A stretch of 64,000 nt of DNA from Butyricicoccus intestinisimiae (GCF_018918345.1 NZ_JAHLQI010000004.1:124001-188000), one strand, 5' to 3'; shown: positions 43,085-50,384, counted from the stretch's first letter. A program made the numbers and translations. The notes: generated by a model from the letters alone, not told the origin.

Positions 43085-43480
43085 TCAGCCCTCCGGCGTA
43101 CCATAACCGGATTTCTTGAAGTCGGTGTTTGGAACCGCTTCATAGGATTTCGGGTAAATGCGGTTGGGTTTTCCACAGCCCTGTTTCTGGATTTCCACCA
43201 GCCCCGCATACTGCAACTCCCGCAGGGTGTTGACCGCTTTCTGCCGCCCGCAGCGGAGCAAAGCGACCACCTCGCAGATGGGGTAGTACAGGTAGACCCG
43301 CCCGTACTCGTCCGCCCAGCCGTTCTTCCGGGACAACTCCGCCCGGCGCAGGACAAAGGCATACAGCACCTTCGCTTCGTTGCTCAAGGGCTGGAATGTG
43401 GGTGCTTCAAAAAGGAAATTGGGGAGCCGGGTGAAACTGAACGCCTTTTCCGGCTGGTGAATATAAATCGTGTTTGTCAT
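43085..43480 (-). CDS. RepA_N-type replication initiator, short form
   Basis: 131 aa matching only the winged-helix N-terminal domain of RepA_N initiators (FTRLPNFLFEAPTFQPLSNEAKVLYAFVLRRAELS, then YYPICEVVALLRCGRQKAVNTLRELQ). Full-size initiators are 250-350 aa, so it may be a regulator or truncated. The ATG lies far from the upstream gene and it may have its own promoter. Confidence 0.75.
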   Translation of the reverse strand: MTNTIYIHQPEKAFSFTRLPNFLFEAPTFQPLSNEAKVLYAFVLRRAELSRKNGWADEYGRVYLYYPICEVVALLRCGRQKAVNTLRELQYAGLVEIQKQGCGKPNRIYPKSYEAVPNTDFKKSGYGTPEG

Positions 43481-43591
43481 AGCGTGTTTTGTGGACGGTT
43501 AGAGGCCCGTTTTCCGGGGCGAATGATAAATGATACCAGCCGCCCCGGTTGAGGGCTTGCGGAGCCTTGCAAATCAAGGCTTTTCCCGCTC

Positions 43592-44005
43592 TTAACTGTC
43601 CACAGCAGACCTCCTTTTCCGTTCACTTTCTGTTTTCTGCCGCCTGTGAACTCTGGCGGCGCAGTCCGGGCAGTATTTGCCCCGGTTGGACTTCGGGACG
43701 AACACACCGCCGCACTCCGCACAGCGTTTCAAGTCCCTGTCCCGGTAAATCTCCGCTTCCAGCGTCCTGTCCAGCGGCAAGACCGCCCAGCGGAACCACT
43801 TGCAGCAGACGGAGAACGAAATCATCTGCGGACAGGCGCAGGTGTCGCCATCGTCCAGCGCAAGGCAGTTTCCGTCCTCGCAGTTGCAGCACTCCCGGCG
43901 TATCAGGCCGCTGGCTCGTCTCTTCTGGGGCGGGGTTATGCGGTAGGGGGAGCCGTCCGGCCTGTGTTCCAGCGGCGGCAGGTGTTGATAGGGTCTTTTG
44001 CTCAT
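43592..44005 (-). CDS. Cysteine-rich VLP-type transposon protein
   Basis: 137 aa. CCNCEDGNCLALDDGDTCACPQ, then CCKWFRWAVLPLD, then CAECGGVFVPKSNRGKYCPDC: the Cys_rich_VLP family, common in Tn4451-like elements. The last part is a zinc ribbon. Probably nucleic-acid binding; role unknown. It is divergent from the XRE gene, and the shared operator lies 46 bp upstream of its start. Confidence 0.75.
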   Translation of the reverse strand: MSKRPYQHLPPLEHRPDGSPYRITPPQKRRASGLIRRECCNCEDGNCLALDDGDTCACPQMISFSVCCKWFRWAVLPLDRTLEAEIYRDRDLKRCAECGGVFVPKSNRGKYCPDCAARVHRRQKTESERKRRSAVDS

Positions 44006-44050
44006 GCGTCCCTCCGTTTTCTTTGGCGTGTTCTGTTTCCAAGGTGCTTG

Positions 44051-44102
44051 TCCATCGATGAACTATCCCAAGTCTACACCTTTTTGACCGCCTGTGCCGT
44101 AT
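44051..44102. promoter_or_regulatory. Shared operator motif, element C copy (inverted)
   Basis: The reverse complement reads ATACGGCACAGG, 25 bp, TAGTTCATCGATGGA, identical in both blocks and spacing to 27684-27735 in IME2. Confidence 0.6.
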
Positions 44103-44233
44103 ATCCAAGAGGTAGGAAATCAGCCTGAAAAACTCCCTATTTCCACGCTCTCGGATTTGTGATATAATCAAAAAAAGATAAAAGACAAATTCAGGTTTCT
44201 GGTCTTCTTGCACAAAATAAAGGAGGAGCTATT

Positions 44234-44497
44234 ATGCAAATTGTTTATATTCCAAGCGAATCAATGTCTGTTCAAGGTAAAAAAGATGAAATCTATAAAA
44301 GATATGGGAAAGACTGGAATATTAGAGAACAGGGAGGAGGTAACGGAAATTGGTTGTTGACCAGAAAAAGTGATGTGCTTGTAGATGGAAAAAGTTATCG
44401 TACTTTTGTACTTGAACACTACGGTAAATCCAAGCTGACAGCGAAGCTTGTTGATAAATTTCGTGAAGATGTAGCAAATGGTAAAATAAAACTGTAA
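44234..44497 (+). CDS. Small hypothetical protein
   Basis: 87 aa starting after AAAGGAGG: IVYIPSESMSVQGKKDEIYK, then WLLTRKSDVLVDGKSYRTFVLEHYGKSKLTAKLVDKFREDV. Alpha/beta with a basic C-terminal helix. I do not recognise it. AT-rich. A strong terminator follows, so it is a single-gene transcript upstream of the XRE gene. Confidence 0.55.
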   Translation: MQIVYIPSESMSVQGKKDEIYKRYGKDWNIREQGGGNGNWLLTRKSDVLVDGKSYRTFVLEHYGKSKLTAKLVDKFREDVANGKIKL

Positions 44498-44505
44498 ATG
44501 CCTAT

Positions 44506-44550
44506 GCCGTTATGCTATGAGCATAGTACATAGCATAACGGCTTCTCTTT
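44506..44550 (+). terminator. Terminator before the element C regulator
   Basis: GCCGTTATGCTATG pairs perfectly with CATAGCATAACGGC, followed by TTCTCTTT. Confidence 0.75.
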
Positions 44551-44575
44551 CGTTGAGCTAGCAAGGAGGGTGAAT

Positions 44576-45376
44576 ATGTCTTTATCCATACAAGAGCGAT
44601 TAAAAGACCTACGTGTGGAGCGTGGCTTGACGCTGGGGCAGCTTGCGGAGCAGACCGGGCTTTCCAAGTCTGCGCTGGGCAGTTACGAAACGGAAGACTT
44701 CAAGGACATCAGCCACTATGCCCTTATCCGGCTGGCGAAGTTTTACGGTGTGACCGCTGATTATCTGCTGGGGCTGTCTGAAATGAAAAATCACCCAAAC
44801 GCCGATCTTGCAGACCTGCGTTTGAGTGATGAAATGATTGACCTGCTGAAAAGCGGGAGGATAGACAATACCCTGCTGTGTGAGCTGGCGGCGCACCCGG
44901 ATTTCCCCCGGCTGATGGCTGACCTTGAAATCTATGTGAACGGAACGGCACTGAAACAGGCGCAGGGTGCAAACGCCATAGTGGACACGATGAGCGCAAC
45001 TGTTATAAAAAAGCATAATCCTGGCATGAGTGATACGCAGTTAAGACAGCTTATCACCGCCCATATTGATGAGGACGAGTTTTGCCGCTATGTGATACAA
45101 CGGGACATAAACGGGATTGCCCTTGCTCTGCGGGAAACACACAAGGACGATTTTTTCAGCGTCCCAGAGGATAACCCGCTAAAAGAAATGCTGGAAACTG
45201 CTGGTGAAATCGTCAGCCAGGACAGCGACACGGAACAAGCGTACTTGGCGTTTATCTGCAAACGGCTCAAGCTGAATTTTAGGAAGCTGTCAGTAGAAGA
45301 ACGGAAGTGGCTGAAAAAGATTGCGGAAAAATCCGACTTGCTGAAGAATCCAAAACCGCAGAGAGGACGAAGATAA
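44576..45376 (+). CDS. XRE-family regulator of element C
   Basis: 266 aa from ATG 44576 (7 nt after AGGAGGG). Helix-turn-helix IQERLKDLRVERGLTLGQLAEQTGLSKSALGSYE; C-terminal domain LRLSDEMIDLLKSGRIDNTLLCELAAHPDFPRLMADLEIY. Paralogous to the regulator at 26765, and both sit near the same bipartite operator. Probably controls excision, replication and transfer genes of element C. Confidence 0.85.
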   Translation: MSLSIQERLKDLRVERGLTLGQLAEQTGLSKSALGSYETEDFKDISHYALIRLAKFYGVTADYLLGLSEMKNHPNADLADLRLSDEMIDLLKSGRIDNTLLCELAAHPDFPRLMADLEIYVNGTALKQAQGANAIVDTMSATVIKKHNPGMSDTQLRQLITAHIDEDEFCRYVIQRDINGIALALRETHKDDFFSVPEDNPLKEMLETAGEIVSQDSDTEQAYLAFICKRLKLNFRKLSVEERKWLKKIAEKSDLLKNPKPQRGRR

Positions 45377-45428
45377 AAAATGCCTGAACGGCGGTTCTGG
45401 TTTTTCAGAACCACCATCCAGGCATTTT
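45375..45428. terminator. Bidirectional terminator between XRE and mef
   Basis: AAAATGCCTG...GGTTCTG pairs with CAGAACC...CAGGCATTTT. It serves the convergent XRE and efflux genes. Confidence 0.75.
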
Positions 45429-45456
45429 GTTTAGTAATAGAAAAAGGTGCAGTTGA

Positions 45457-46677
45457 TTATTGCGTATTGTCAATCTCTCTCAAACCGGGTAGTAAAAATA
45501 CGGCAAGCGCAACGATGATAATGCCAATTCCGCAAATGACAAACCATTTCTCAACTCCCAGCCGCTCCGCCAGAGGCCCGGAAATGACAAGGCCAAACGG
45601 CATGGCGAGGGAAGCGGCGCTTGTCAGTAGAGAAAAAACTCTCCCCAGATATTCTGGTTTGACCGTTTCTTGAAAAATCGCATTTTGCACACCGTAAAAT
45701 GGAGCGGAAATTCCCATAACAGTACAGCACACAACAAAGACAAGAAATGCGTCTGGCGGCAAAAGCCCGGAGAGCATATTGCTAACGCCCATCAGGAGAA
45801 CGGAAAGACCGATGGTGTACCGCCGTTTCTTAAAACCGCCCCAAATGCTCAGAATGACTCCGCCAAGCAGCATACCAACCGCAAAAGCAATTTCAGCGGC
45901 AGAGGCATGGGCCGGTGTTCCTTTGAAGTATGACATACAGATGAGAGGAAAAAGCGTACTGATTGGCATATAAAAGAACATATAAATTACACCAATCCAG
46001 AGCAGAGCAAAGAGGCCCCTGTTTTGCTTTAATACCACATACCCCTCTTTCATATCCTGTAAAAACTGTTGTCTTTTCGTTTCTGGACATAGTTCAGGCG
46101 TTGGTATGGACGAAATCGCAACAGTCACACAGGCAAGGATTGCACCCACAATATCTAACAATATAATTGCATTAAGAGGCCAAACAGCATATAAAAACGC
46201 TGCGGCAGCTGGACTGATAATCGCACTTACTGCTTGCATGGTCTGCGTGTAACCAGCGCATTTTGTAAGTTCCTCTTTTGGCACAATCATAGGTGTTGCT
46301 GCGCTGAATGCTGGAGAATGAAAAGCAGTTCCCGCACTTCGGATTAACAGGACAACCATAATAGACCATACGGGCAATTCCATGTAAAACGCCACCAGCG
46401 CCAGAATACCGCCAGCGGCGGCAATTATCAAATCCGCACCAATCATTACGCTTTTACGGCTGTGCCGGTCAACAAAAGCACCTGCAAACGGGCCTAAACA
46501 GGCTTGCGGCAAAAATCCAATCAGTGTTGCCGCCGTCAATATGATTGCAGAATTAGTTTTCGCAACCAAATAAAAGATAATGGCCATTTGCAAAATACCG
46601 CTGCTAATAAAGGATATTGCTTGTCCGGCAAGAAGTGTAAAATAAGTTTTTCTCCATGAATTGTTGTTTTGGGTCAT
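45457..46677 (-). CDS. Mef-like MFS macrolide efflux protein
   Basis: 406 aa, the usual Mef length; the start is the ATG at 46677 after AAGGAGG, not the upstream 46803. Twelve hydrophobic segments; signatures LLAGQAISFISSGILQMAII, GPFAGAFVDRHSRKSVMIGAD and GISAPFYGVQNAIFQETVKPEYLGRVFSL are those of the MFS_3/Mef family. It probably exports 14/15-membered macrolides, though the substrate is inferred. It is preceded by a short leader peptide and two terminator-like hairpins, a layout used for ribosome-mediated induction of resistance genes. Confidence 0.75.
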   Translation of the reverse strand: MTQNNNSWRKTYFTLLAGQAISFISSGILQMAIIFYLVAKTNSAIILTAATLIGFLPQACLGPFAGAFVDRHSRKSVMIGADLIIAAAGGILALVAFYMELPVWSIMVVLLIRSAGTAFHSPAFSAATPMIVPKEELTKCAGYTQTMQAVSAIISPAAAAFLYAVWPLNAIILLDIVGAILACVTVAISSIPTPELCPETKRQQFLQDMKEGYVVLKQNRGLFALLWIGVIYMFFYMPISTLFPLICMSYFKGTPAHASAAEIAFAVGMLLGGVILSIWGGFKKRRYTIGLSVLLMGVSNMLSGLLPPDAFLVFVVCCTVMGISAPFYGVQNAIFQETVKPEYLGRVFSLLTSAASLAMPFGLVISGPLAERLGVEKWFVICGIGIIIVALAVFLLPGLREIDNTQ

Positions 46678-46728
46678 AATGCGAACCTCCTTTTTTATTG
46701 CATTGTTCCTTTGTTTCTGCAATAAAAA

Positions 46729-46763
46729 GCAGGCGTTGTCCCACAGAGAGGGCAGACGCCTGC
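46729..46763 (-). terminator. Attenuator hairpin 2 upstream of mef
   Basis: On the reverse strand GCAGGCGT pairs with ACGCCTGC, followed by TTTTTATT. It lies about 50 nt before the mef start. Confidence 0.75.
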
Positions 46764-46844
46764 ATAACAACAAAGCACGAAAAAACACCACGATACAGTT
46801 CAAAGACTGCTCGTGTCAAACCTACGTGTTCCTTTGCATACGCA

Positions 46845-46870
46845 CGCAAAAAAAGCCCACCATCATGTGG
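46845..46870 (-). terminator. Attenuator hairpin 1 upstream of mef
   Basis: On the reverse strand CCAC-ATGATG-GTGG is followed by GC and seven T. It lies about 30 nt after the leader peptide stop. Confidence 0.6.
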
Positions 46871-46897
46871 AAAGGTACTTCTACTTTTTATTGCTTA

Positions 46898-46918
46898 TTA
46901 GCGTACACAAATTAACAC
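46898..46918 (-). CDS. Leader peptide MLICVR of the mef operon
   Basis: GTG start seven bases after GGAGG, then TTA ATT TGT GTA CGC TAA. Six residues; too short for any other role. Stalling of a drug-bound ribosome here could prevent hairpin 1 from forming. Confidence 0.5.
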   Translation of the reverse strand: MLICVR

Positions 46919-46952
46919 ACGTAAGCCTCCTTCCAATCTCAAACTGTCGCAC

Positions 46953-46982
46953 AGTATAACACACATCCGATAGACTTGTCAA
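46953..46982 (-). promoter_or_regulatory. mef promoter
   Basis: On the reverse strand TTGACA (46982-46977), an 18-bp spacer and TATACT (46958-46953), directly before the leader peptide. Confidence 0.75.
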
Positions 46983-47033
46983 CCATTTTTAACCTTGTTT
47001 TCCATCTTGTTTTTCCATCTCTTACGGGCAGTA

Positions 47034-47130
47034 GCAAAGCCAGGCGAGCCAGTCAACGGTCAAGATGAACGGCGCTTTCAGCGCCGCCGTTGACAGTCTC
47101 GCCCGTCTTTGCTAATGGGTAATCAAGGCG
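47034..47130 (+). repeat. 95-bp ICE leader repeat, copy 2
   Basis: Matches 17666-17760: CAAAGCCAG-GAGCCAGTCAAC, GCGCCGCCGTTGACAG and GTAATCAAGG. Here no sigma-factor gene follows. The GTCAACGG-TCA...GCCGTTGAC dyad is better preserved in this copy. Confidence 0.65.
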
Positions 47131-47364
47131 GGAAAGCCATTTTAGGGCTTTCCCGCCCATTTCAATTTTGGGAGAAGAAAGGCCCCAAAATGAACGAGTG
47201 CGGCCAAACACTTTTAGGGATTGGCCACCTTGTCCACCCATCCAGCGGGGCGGCGGGGAACGGTCAAGGCCGGGCGTCAGCCCATTCATTTCAGCCTTGA
47301 CGGTTTCCTGCCGTCCTGCTACTTTTCCCGGAGTGTGGCCACACATCTGGTCACGGTGTCCAGA

Positions 47365-47390
47365 GCTTTGGGACTTTTTGTCCCATAGGC
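47365..47390. repeat. GGGAC palindrome, copy 6
   Basis: GCTTTGGGAC-TTTTT-GTCCCATAGGC. It is the only copy inside element C, in its ICE-like non-coding segment. Confidence 0.65.
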
Positions 47391-47702
47391 CGGGGGCGGA
47401 GGACGAGGGACGGGGGCTTTCATAATACGCCCTGTCTGCTGCTGAAATCAGCCCTTTGTTTCCGGCTTACCAGCCCCAAACAAAGCCCTGCTTTCCTGCC
47501 GCGTCAAATGCCCTTGCCCTCCCCGGCGGCAACGGTATTTTCAGGGCAACGCCGACAGAGCGTATAACACACTACACTTTGCTCCGCAAAGTCGTGTGCC
47601 AAATGGGGCGCTGCCCCCTTTGGAAACCCCCGCAACAAACAGGTGCTATGCACCCAGCCGGGAGCATAGCGCCGTTTGTTGTCAGCAGCCCGTTTCACGG
47701 TC

Positions 47703-47727
47703 TGCGTGTAGTTCCTTGTAAACTGAC
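47703..47727 (-). repeat. Element C right terminal inverted repeat
   Basis: Reads inward GTCAGTTTACAAGGAACTAC, then ACGCAG; partner of 40109-40133. Confidence 0.8.
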
Positions 47728-47732
47728 CTAAA

Positions 47733-48164
47733 TGGAGATGCAAATATCATATCGTATTTGCACCGAAATATCGAAGAATGGCGATATATAAGCAGGTGAA
47801 AGCTGATATAGGGAAGATATTACGGCAGTTGTGTGATCAGAAGGGAGTACGAATTATAGAAGCAGAGTGCTGCCCAGATCACATACATATGCTGGTGGAG
47901 ATTCCACCGCATATAAGTGTATCATACTTTATGGGATACCTAAAGAGCAAAAGTGCCTTGATGATATTCGATCGACATGCAAATCTTAAGTATAAGTATG
48001 GAAATCGACACTTTTGGGCTAGAGGATATTATGTAGATACAGTTGGAAAGTACGAAGGTGCGATTAAAGAGTACATTCATAATCAATTGCAGGATGATAT
48101 TATGAATGACCAGTTAAGCATAAAGGAATTTGTAGACCCGTTTACGGGTAAAAGCAGCGAGTAA
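47733..48164 (+). pseudogene. tnpA: IS200 tnpA, 3' piece
   Basis: Codons WRCKYHIVFAPKYRRMAIYK onward, with the HUH motif DHIHMLVEIPP and the catalytic-tyrosine helix region (YVDTVGKYEGAIKEYIHNQ). Joined to 40076-40108 it gives a 154-aa TnpA, the normal IS200 length, so the gene was intact before element C entered. A later ATG at 47778 could still yield a short product lacking the first strand. Confidence 0.9.
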
Positions 48165-48318
48165 AAAGCTGTAAAAAAAACAGTCCCCGAGTAGGGAACT
48201 GCAGAAATAATGATGTGGTTGTCAGACTATTCAACACCCTCTTTAGAGGGTTACCACAAGTATGGGGCCCTTATAGGGCCTGGTCAAACCACCGGTTGAA
48301 CCGGTGGTTTTGATTCTT
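48165..48318. other. IS200 right-end region
   Basis: Non-coding. It contains ACCCTC-TTTA-GAGGGT (48236-48251), GGGCCC-TTATA-GGGCC (48275-48281 region) and the terminal hairpin 48288-48308. It also forms the 3' boundary of the reverse HNH-like gene. Confidence 0.6.
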
Positions 48319-49155
48319 TTACCAACGATAGCAGCGGCGTGAAAAGCGAAGCTCATGCACTCCGATTTCTCGGCAAATCGAGGACATTATTTTTAAGATT
48401 TCCTCCCGCGAAGAATTAAACCATTCTTCCAGTTCCCGGTCATTAAAGCAATACATCCCATCATAGCCGTTGTCACTATAAAACGAGTAAACATGGTCAT
48501 GCTCCGCTATCATTAACCGCCTGCGAATAGCCGTTAAAATATCCACTACATTATACAATTTTTCTCGCCATTCCGGGTTCTGCACAAAAGCCTTTCCATC
48601 TGCTTGCTTAATTATGTCACCATCCCGTGTGCGGAGAACACCTGTATTTAGAGCAATAATTGTATCTTCGATTGCTCGGTCAAAGTCCTCCATACGCCCT
48701 TCCTGCCGAATATCATCTTGGAAGGCTGGGCGGTCAAAGCACTGCACATAGAATTTAATCAATGAAATATCCTGTTCTGTATTTTGGGCGGGTGAAGCAG
48801 ATTCCAGCTCTAAAATAGCGGCTTCTTCGGAGAGCTGTTTCCATTTATGAAGCAAGTCAACTGTATATCGAATGTCATCGCTATCAATCAGCTTGGAGCA
48901 TGACTGGCACAGCCAAATGCCGTTTTGAATGTCCTTGCGTTCCGCAGAAGTCATATTCGTATCGTAACGCTTTCCGCCGGGAGCCGCAGCGCAAATATGA
49001 GCTGCTACACCAATGTTAGAATAGTTTTCGGGATCATCATTTGCACCACAAGTCAGTTTCCTACAATTAGGGTTACTGCACCGATAGCCGACGCGCTTAG
49101 CCATAATATCGATGGTTTTTGCCTTGAAGTCATCTCGATTGCTTGCCATTGTCAC
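48319..49155 (-). CDS. HNH-like zinc protein, possible defence gene
   Basis: 278 aa. The N-terminus YRCSNPNCRKLTCGANDDPENYSNIGVAAHI, then GKRYDTNMTSAERKDIQNGIWLCQSCSKLIDSD, is a recurrent HNH-like zinc domain (C-x4-C, AAHI, C-x2-C) at the start of many bacterial defence-associated proteins. The remaining 180 residues are helical and unrecognised. It lies on the opposite strand to the ICE genes, immediately at the right end of IS200, and is AT-richer. The nuclease activity and any defence role are inferred from the N-terminal motif. CD1108-CD1107-topoisomerase genes would normally be here. Confidence 0.6.
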   Translation of the reverse strand: MTMASNRDDFKAKTIDIMAKRVGYRCSNPNCRKLTCGANDDPENYSNIGVAAHICAAAPGGKRYDTNMTSAERKDIQNGIWLCQSCSKLIDSDDIRYTVDLLHKWKQLSEEAAILELESASPAQNTEQDISLIKFYVQCFDRPAFQDDIRQEGRMEDFDRAIEDTIIALNTGVLRTRDGDIIKQADGKAFVQNPEWREKLYNVVDILTAIRRRLMIAEHDHVYSFYSDNGYDGMYCFNDRELEEWFNSSREEILKIMSSICREIGVHELRFSRRCYRW

Positions 49156-49317
49156 ACCTCCAATTCACTATTTAGAATTATATCACTTATGTGCTTGAAT
49201 GGCTATAATTGTTTCTCAAAACATAGCTTGTTCGACATCCTTGCGTGCCTATTTCCCCAGCGGTAAAATATGGGTAGAAGGACAAACTAACCCGATTTTT
49301 TAATGGAGGTAGTTGCT

Positions 49318-49605
49318 ATGATCGTTCTCAAAATCCTTGCCGCCCCCGTGATGGTGGCGCTGTCCCTGCTGACCGCTATGGTCACATTTCTGTTCTGTGT
49401 GGCATCCGCCGTGTGCGAGCTAGGCTGCATTGTGCTGACGCTGCTCTCCCTGATCCTGTTCATCGGCGGGCAAACGGTGGGCGGAATCGTGTTCCTCGTC
49501 CTTGCGTTCCTCGTTTCTCCCTTTGGCGTTCCTGCCATCGCTGAGTGGCTGGTGGACAAGCTGCACACGGCCAATTTTGCCCTGCGGGATTTCATCACCG
49601 GCTGA
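49318..49605 (+). CDS. CD1845-like small membrane protein
   Basis: 95 aa from ATG 49318 after GGAGG. Two or three membrane helices (LKILAAPVMVALSLLTAMVTFLF, LGCIVLTLLSLILFIGGQ, GGIVFLVLAFLVSPFGVP) then EWLVDKLHTANFALRDFI. This is the CD1845 family of Tn1549-like elements, found just before the relaxase gene. Role in transfer unknown. A degenerate GGGAC palindrome overlaps its end. Confidence 0.8.
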   Translation: MIVLKILAAPVMVALSLLTAMVTFLFCVASAVCELGCIVLTLLSLILFIGGQTVGGIVFLVLAFLVSPFGVPAIAEWLVDKLHTANFALRDFITG

Positions 49606-49606
49606 T

Positions 49607-49630
49607 ACTTTGGGACAAAATAGCCTAAAG
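49607..49630. repeat. GGGAC palindrome, copy 7 (degenerate)
   Basis: ACTTTGGGACAAAATAGCCTAAAG: the left arm is intact, the right arm changed at two positions. It overlaps the 3' end of the CD1845-like gene and lies 27 bp from the HEPN gene. Confidence 0.6.
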
Positions 49631-49656
49631 GCGTAAAAATCGAGATATGTTGGAGG

Positions 49657-50211
49657 TTATTCTGGGTGCTTATGATTGTAATACTCCATGATGAGTCTTT
49701 GCAATTCCATTAAAATAAGGCCAACTTTATAGCATTCCATTTTTATGAAGCAAGCCTTGGATTCTGTTGGATTACTGTCACTAAAAACGACAAAGTTCTT
49801 GCCACCTTTACTAAGATAACTACATTTGGAATGTGCAATAGCATTCCTTATATGGCGAAAATAATCTATATTCGCACGAGTTTCTTCGCCATCATAGCTT
49901 GAAGAAGTATCTTCCTCAACTAAATGGCAAACAAGGGGATTTATTCTCTCGATATAGGTCTCTAACACGCTATACGCTGTTCTTGATAAGATTTCCCTTG
50001 GAATGGTCAGCAATGCATACAACATCATTTGCATTGTTGCCGGATTCCCAAGCCCGGATATTGTAAGAACCTTTTTTATTTCTCCGTTGCCAAACGCTAA
50101 CCTTTTATAATAATCGCTTTCAAGAAATTTAGCATTACTCAGTTCACCTAAAAGAGAAGTTGTAGCCAAACATTGTAACAATAACGATTCTTCCGCACTT
50201 ATATTAGGCAT
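49657..50211 (-). CDS. HEPN-domain protein (ICE cargo)
   Basis: 184 aa, all helical. YFRHIRNAIAHSKCSYL carries the HEPN signature R-x4-6-H (RNAIAH), the metal-independent RNase motif of abortive-infection and toxin proteins. N-terminal ESLLLQCLATTSLLGELSNAKFL and ETYIERINPLVCHLVEEDTS support a pEK499-type HEPN fold. It is AT-rich, reverse-oriented, and placed between GGGAC palindrome copies 7 and 8. No adjacent MNT antitoxin is seen. RNase activity is inferred. Confidence 0.65.
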   Translation of the reverse strand: MPNISAEESLLLQCLATTSLLGELSNAKFLESDYYKRLAFGNGEIKKVLTISGLGNPATMQMMLYALLTIPREILSRTAYSVLETYIERINPLVCHLVEEDTSSSYDGEETRANIDYFRHIRNAIAHSKCSYLSKGGKNFVVFSDSNPTESKACFIKMECYKVGLILMELQRLIMEYYNHKHPE

Positions 50212-50302
50212 TATTCATCCCTCCATAGATTGACTTTTAACAAAAGCATACCACAATTAATCAATACTTTCAACAAATAGTATTTGTTCTCATCGTGTTA
50301 TA

Positions 50303-50327
50303 ACTTCGGGACAAAATGTCCCAAAGC
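50303..50327. repeat. GGGAC palindrome, copy 8
   Basis: ACTTCGGGACA-AAA-TGTCCCAAAGC. It lies upstream of the relaxase. Confidence 0.8.
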
Positions 50328-50332
50328 TGAAA

Positions 50333-50363
50333 CGACGGCGGCTGACCACAGCCGCCGTTTGTC
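50333..50363 (+). terminator. GC-rich hairpin before the relaxase
   Basis: ACGGCGGC-TGACCACA-GCCGCCGT, followed by TTG. It resembles the hairpins at 4428 and 11598 that also precede host ICE genes. Confidence 0.5.
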
Positions 50364-50384
50364 ATATCGGAAGGAGGGCTGCCT

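Larger units (their letters stand above)
40109..47727. mobile_element. Element C: mobilizable element inserted in IS200 tnpA
   Basis: It is bounded by inverted ends (GTACAGTTTACAAGG at 40109; GTCAGTTTACAAGG reading inward from 47727) and by direct CTAAA copies (40104-40108, 47728-47732). It encodes a serine recombinase next to the left end, a MobV relaxase, a RepA-like protein, an XRE regulator and a mef-type efflux gene. Removing it restores tnpA. Confidence 0.85.
47131..47727. other. Highly structured non-coding region at the right end of element C
   Basis: No convincing gene in 600 bp. It is dense with inverted repeats: GGCGGGAAAGCC/GGGCTTTCCCGCC (47127-47154), GGTCAAGGC/GCCTTGACG (47259-47303), CACAC-ACACTTTG/CAAAGTCGTGTG (47569-47602), GCTATGC/GCATAGC (47643-47669). 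One GGGAC palindrome lies inside. It looks like ICE-derived oriT or regulatory DNA. Confidence 0.45.
39950..48320 (+). mobile_element. IS200/IS605 element, split by element C
   Basis: Left-end hairpin ACCACTCGTTCAACGAGTGGT (39961-39981) and right-end hairpin ACCACCGGTTGAACCGGTGGT (48288-48308) are the subterminal palindromes expected for IS200. The tnpA gene between them is in two pieces, at 40076-40108 and 47733-48164. Confidence 0.8.

Noticed and set aside
47778-48164. Complete short IS200 transposase gene starting at 47778
   Set aside because: The upstream bases encode KWRCKYHIVFAPKYRR in frame, the conserved N-terminus, so this is the 3' piece of a split gene.
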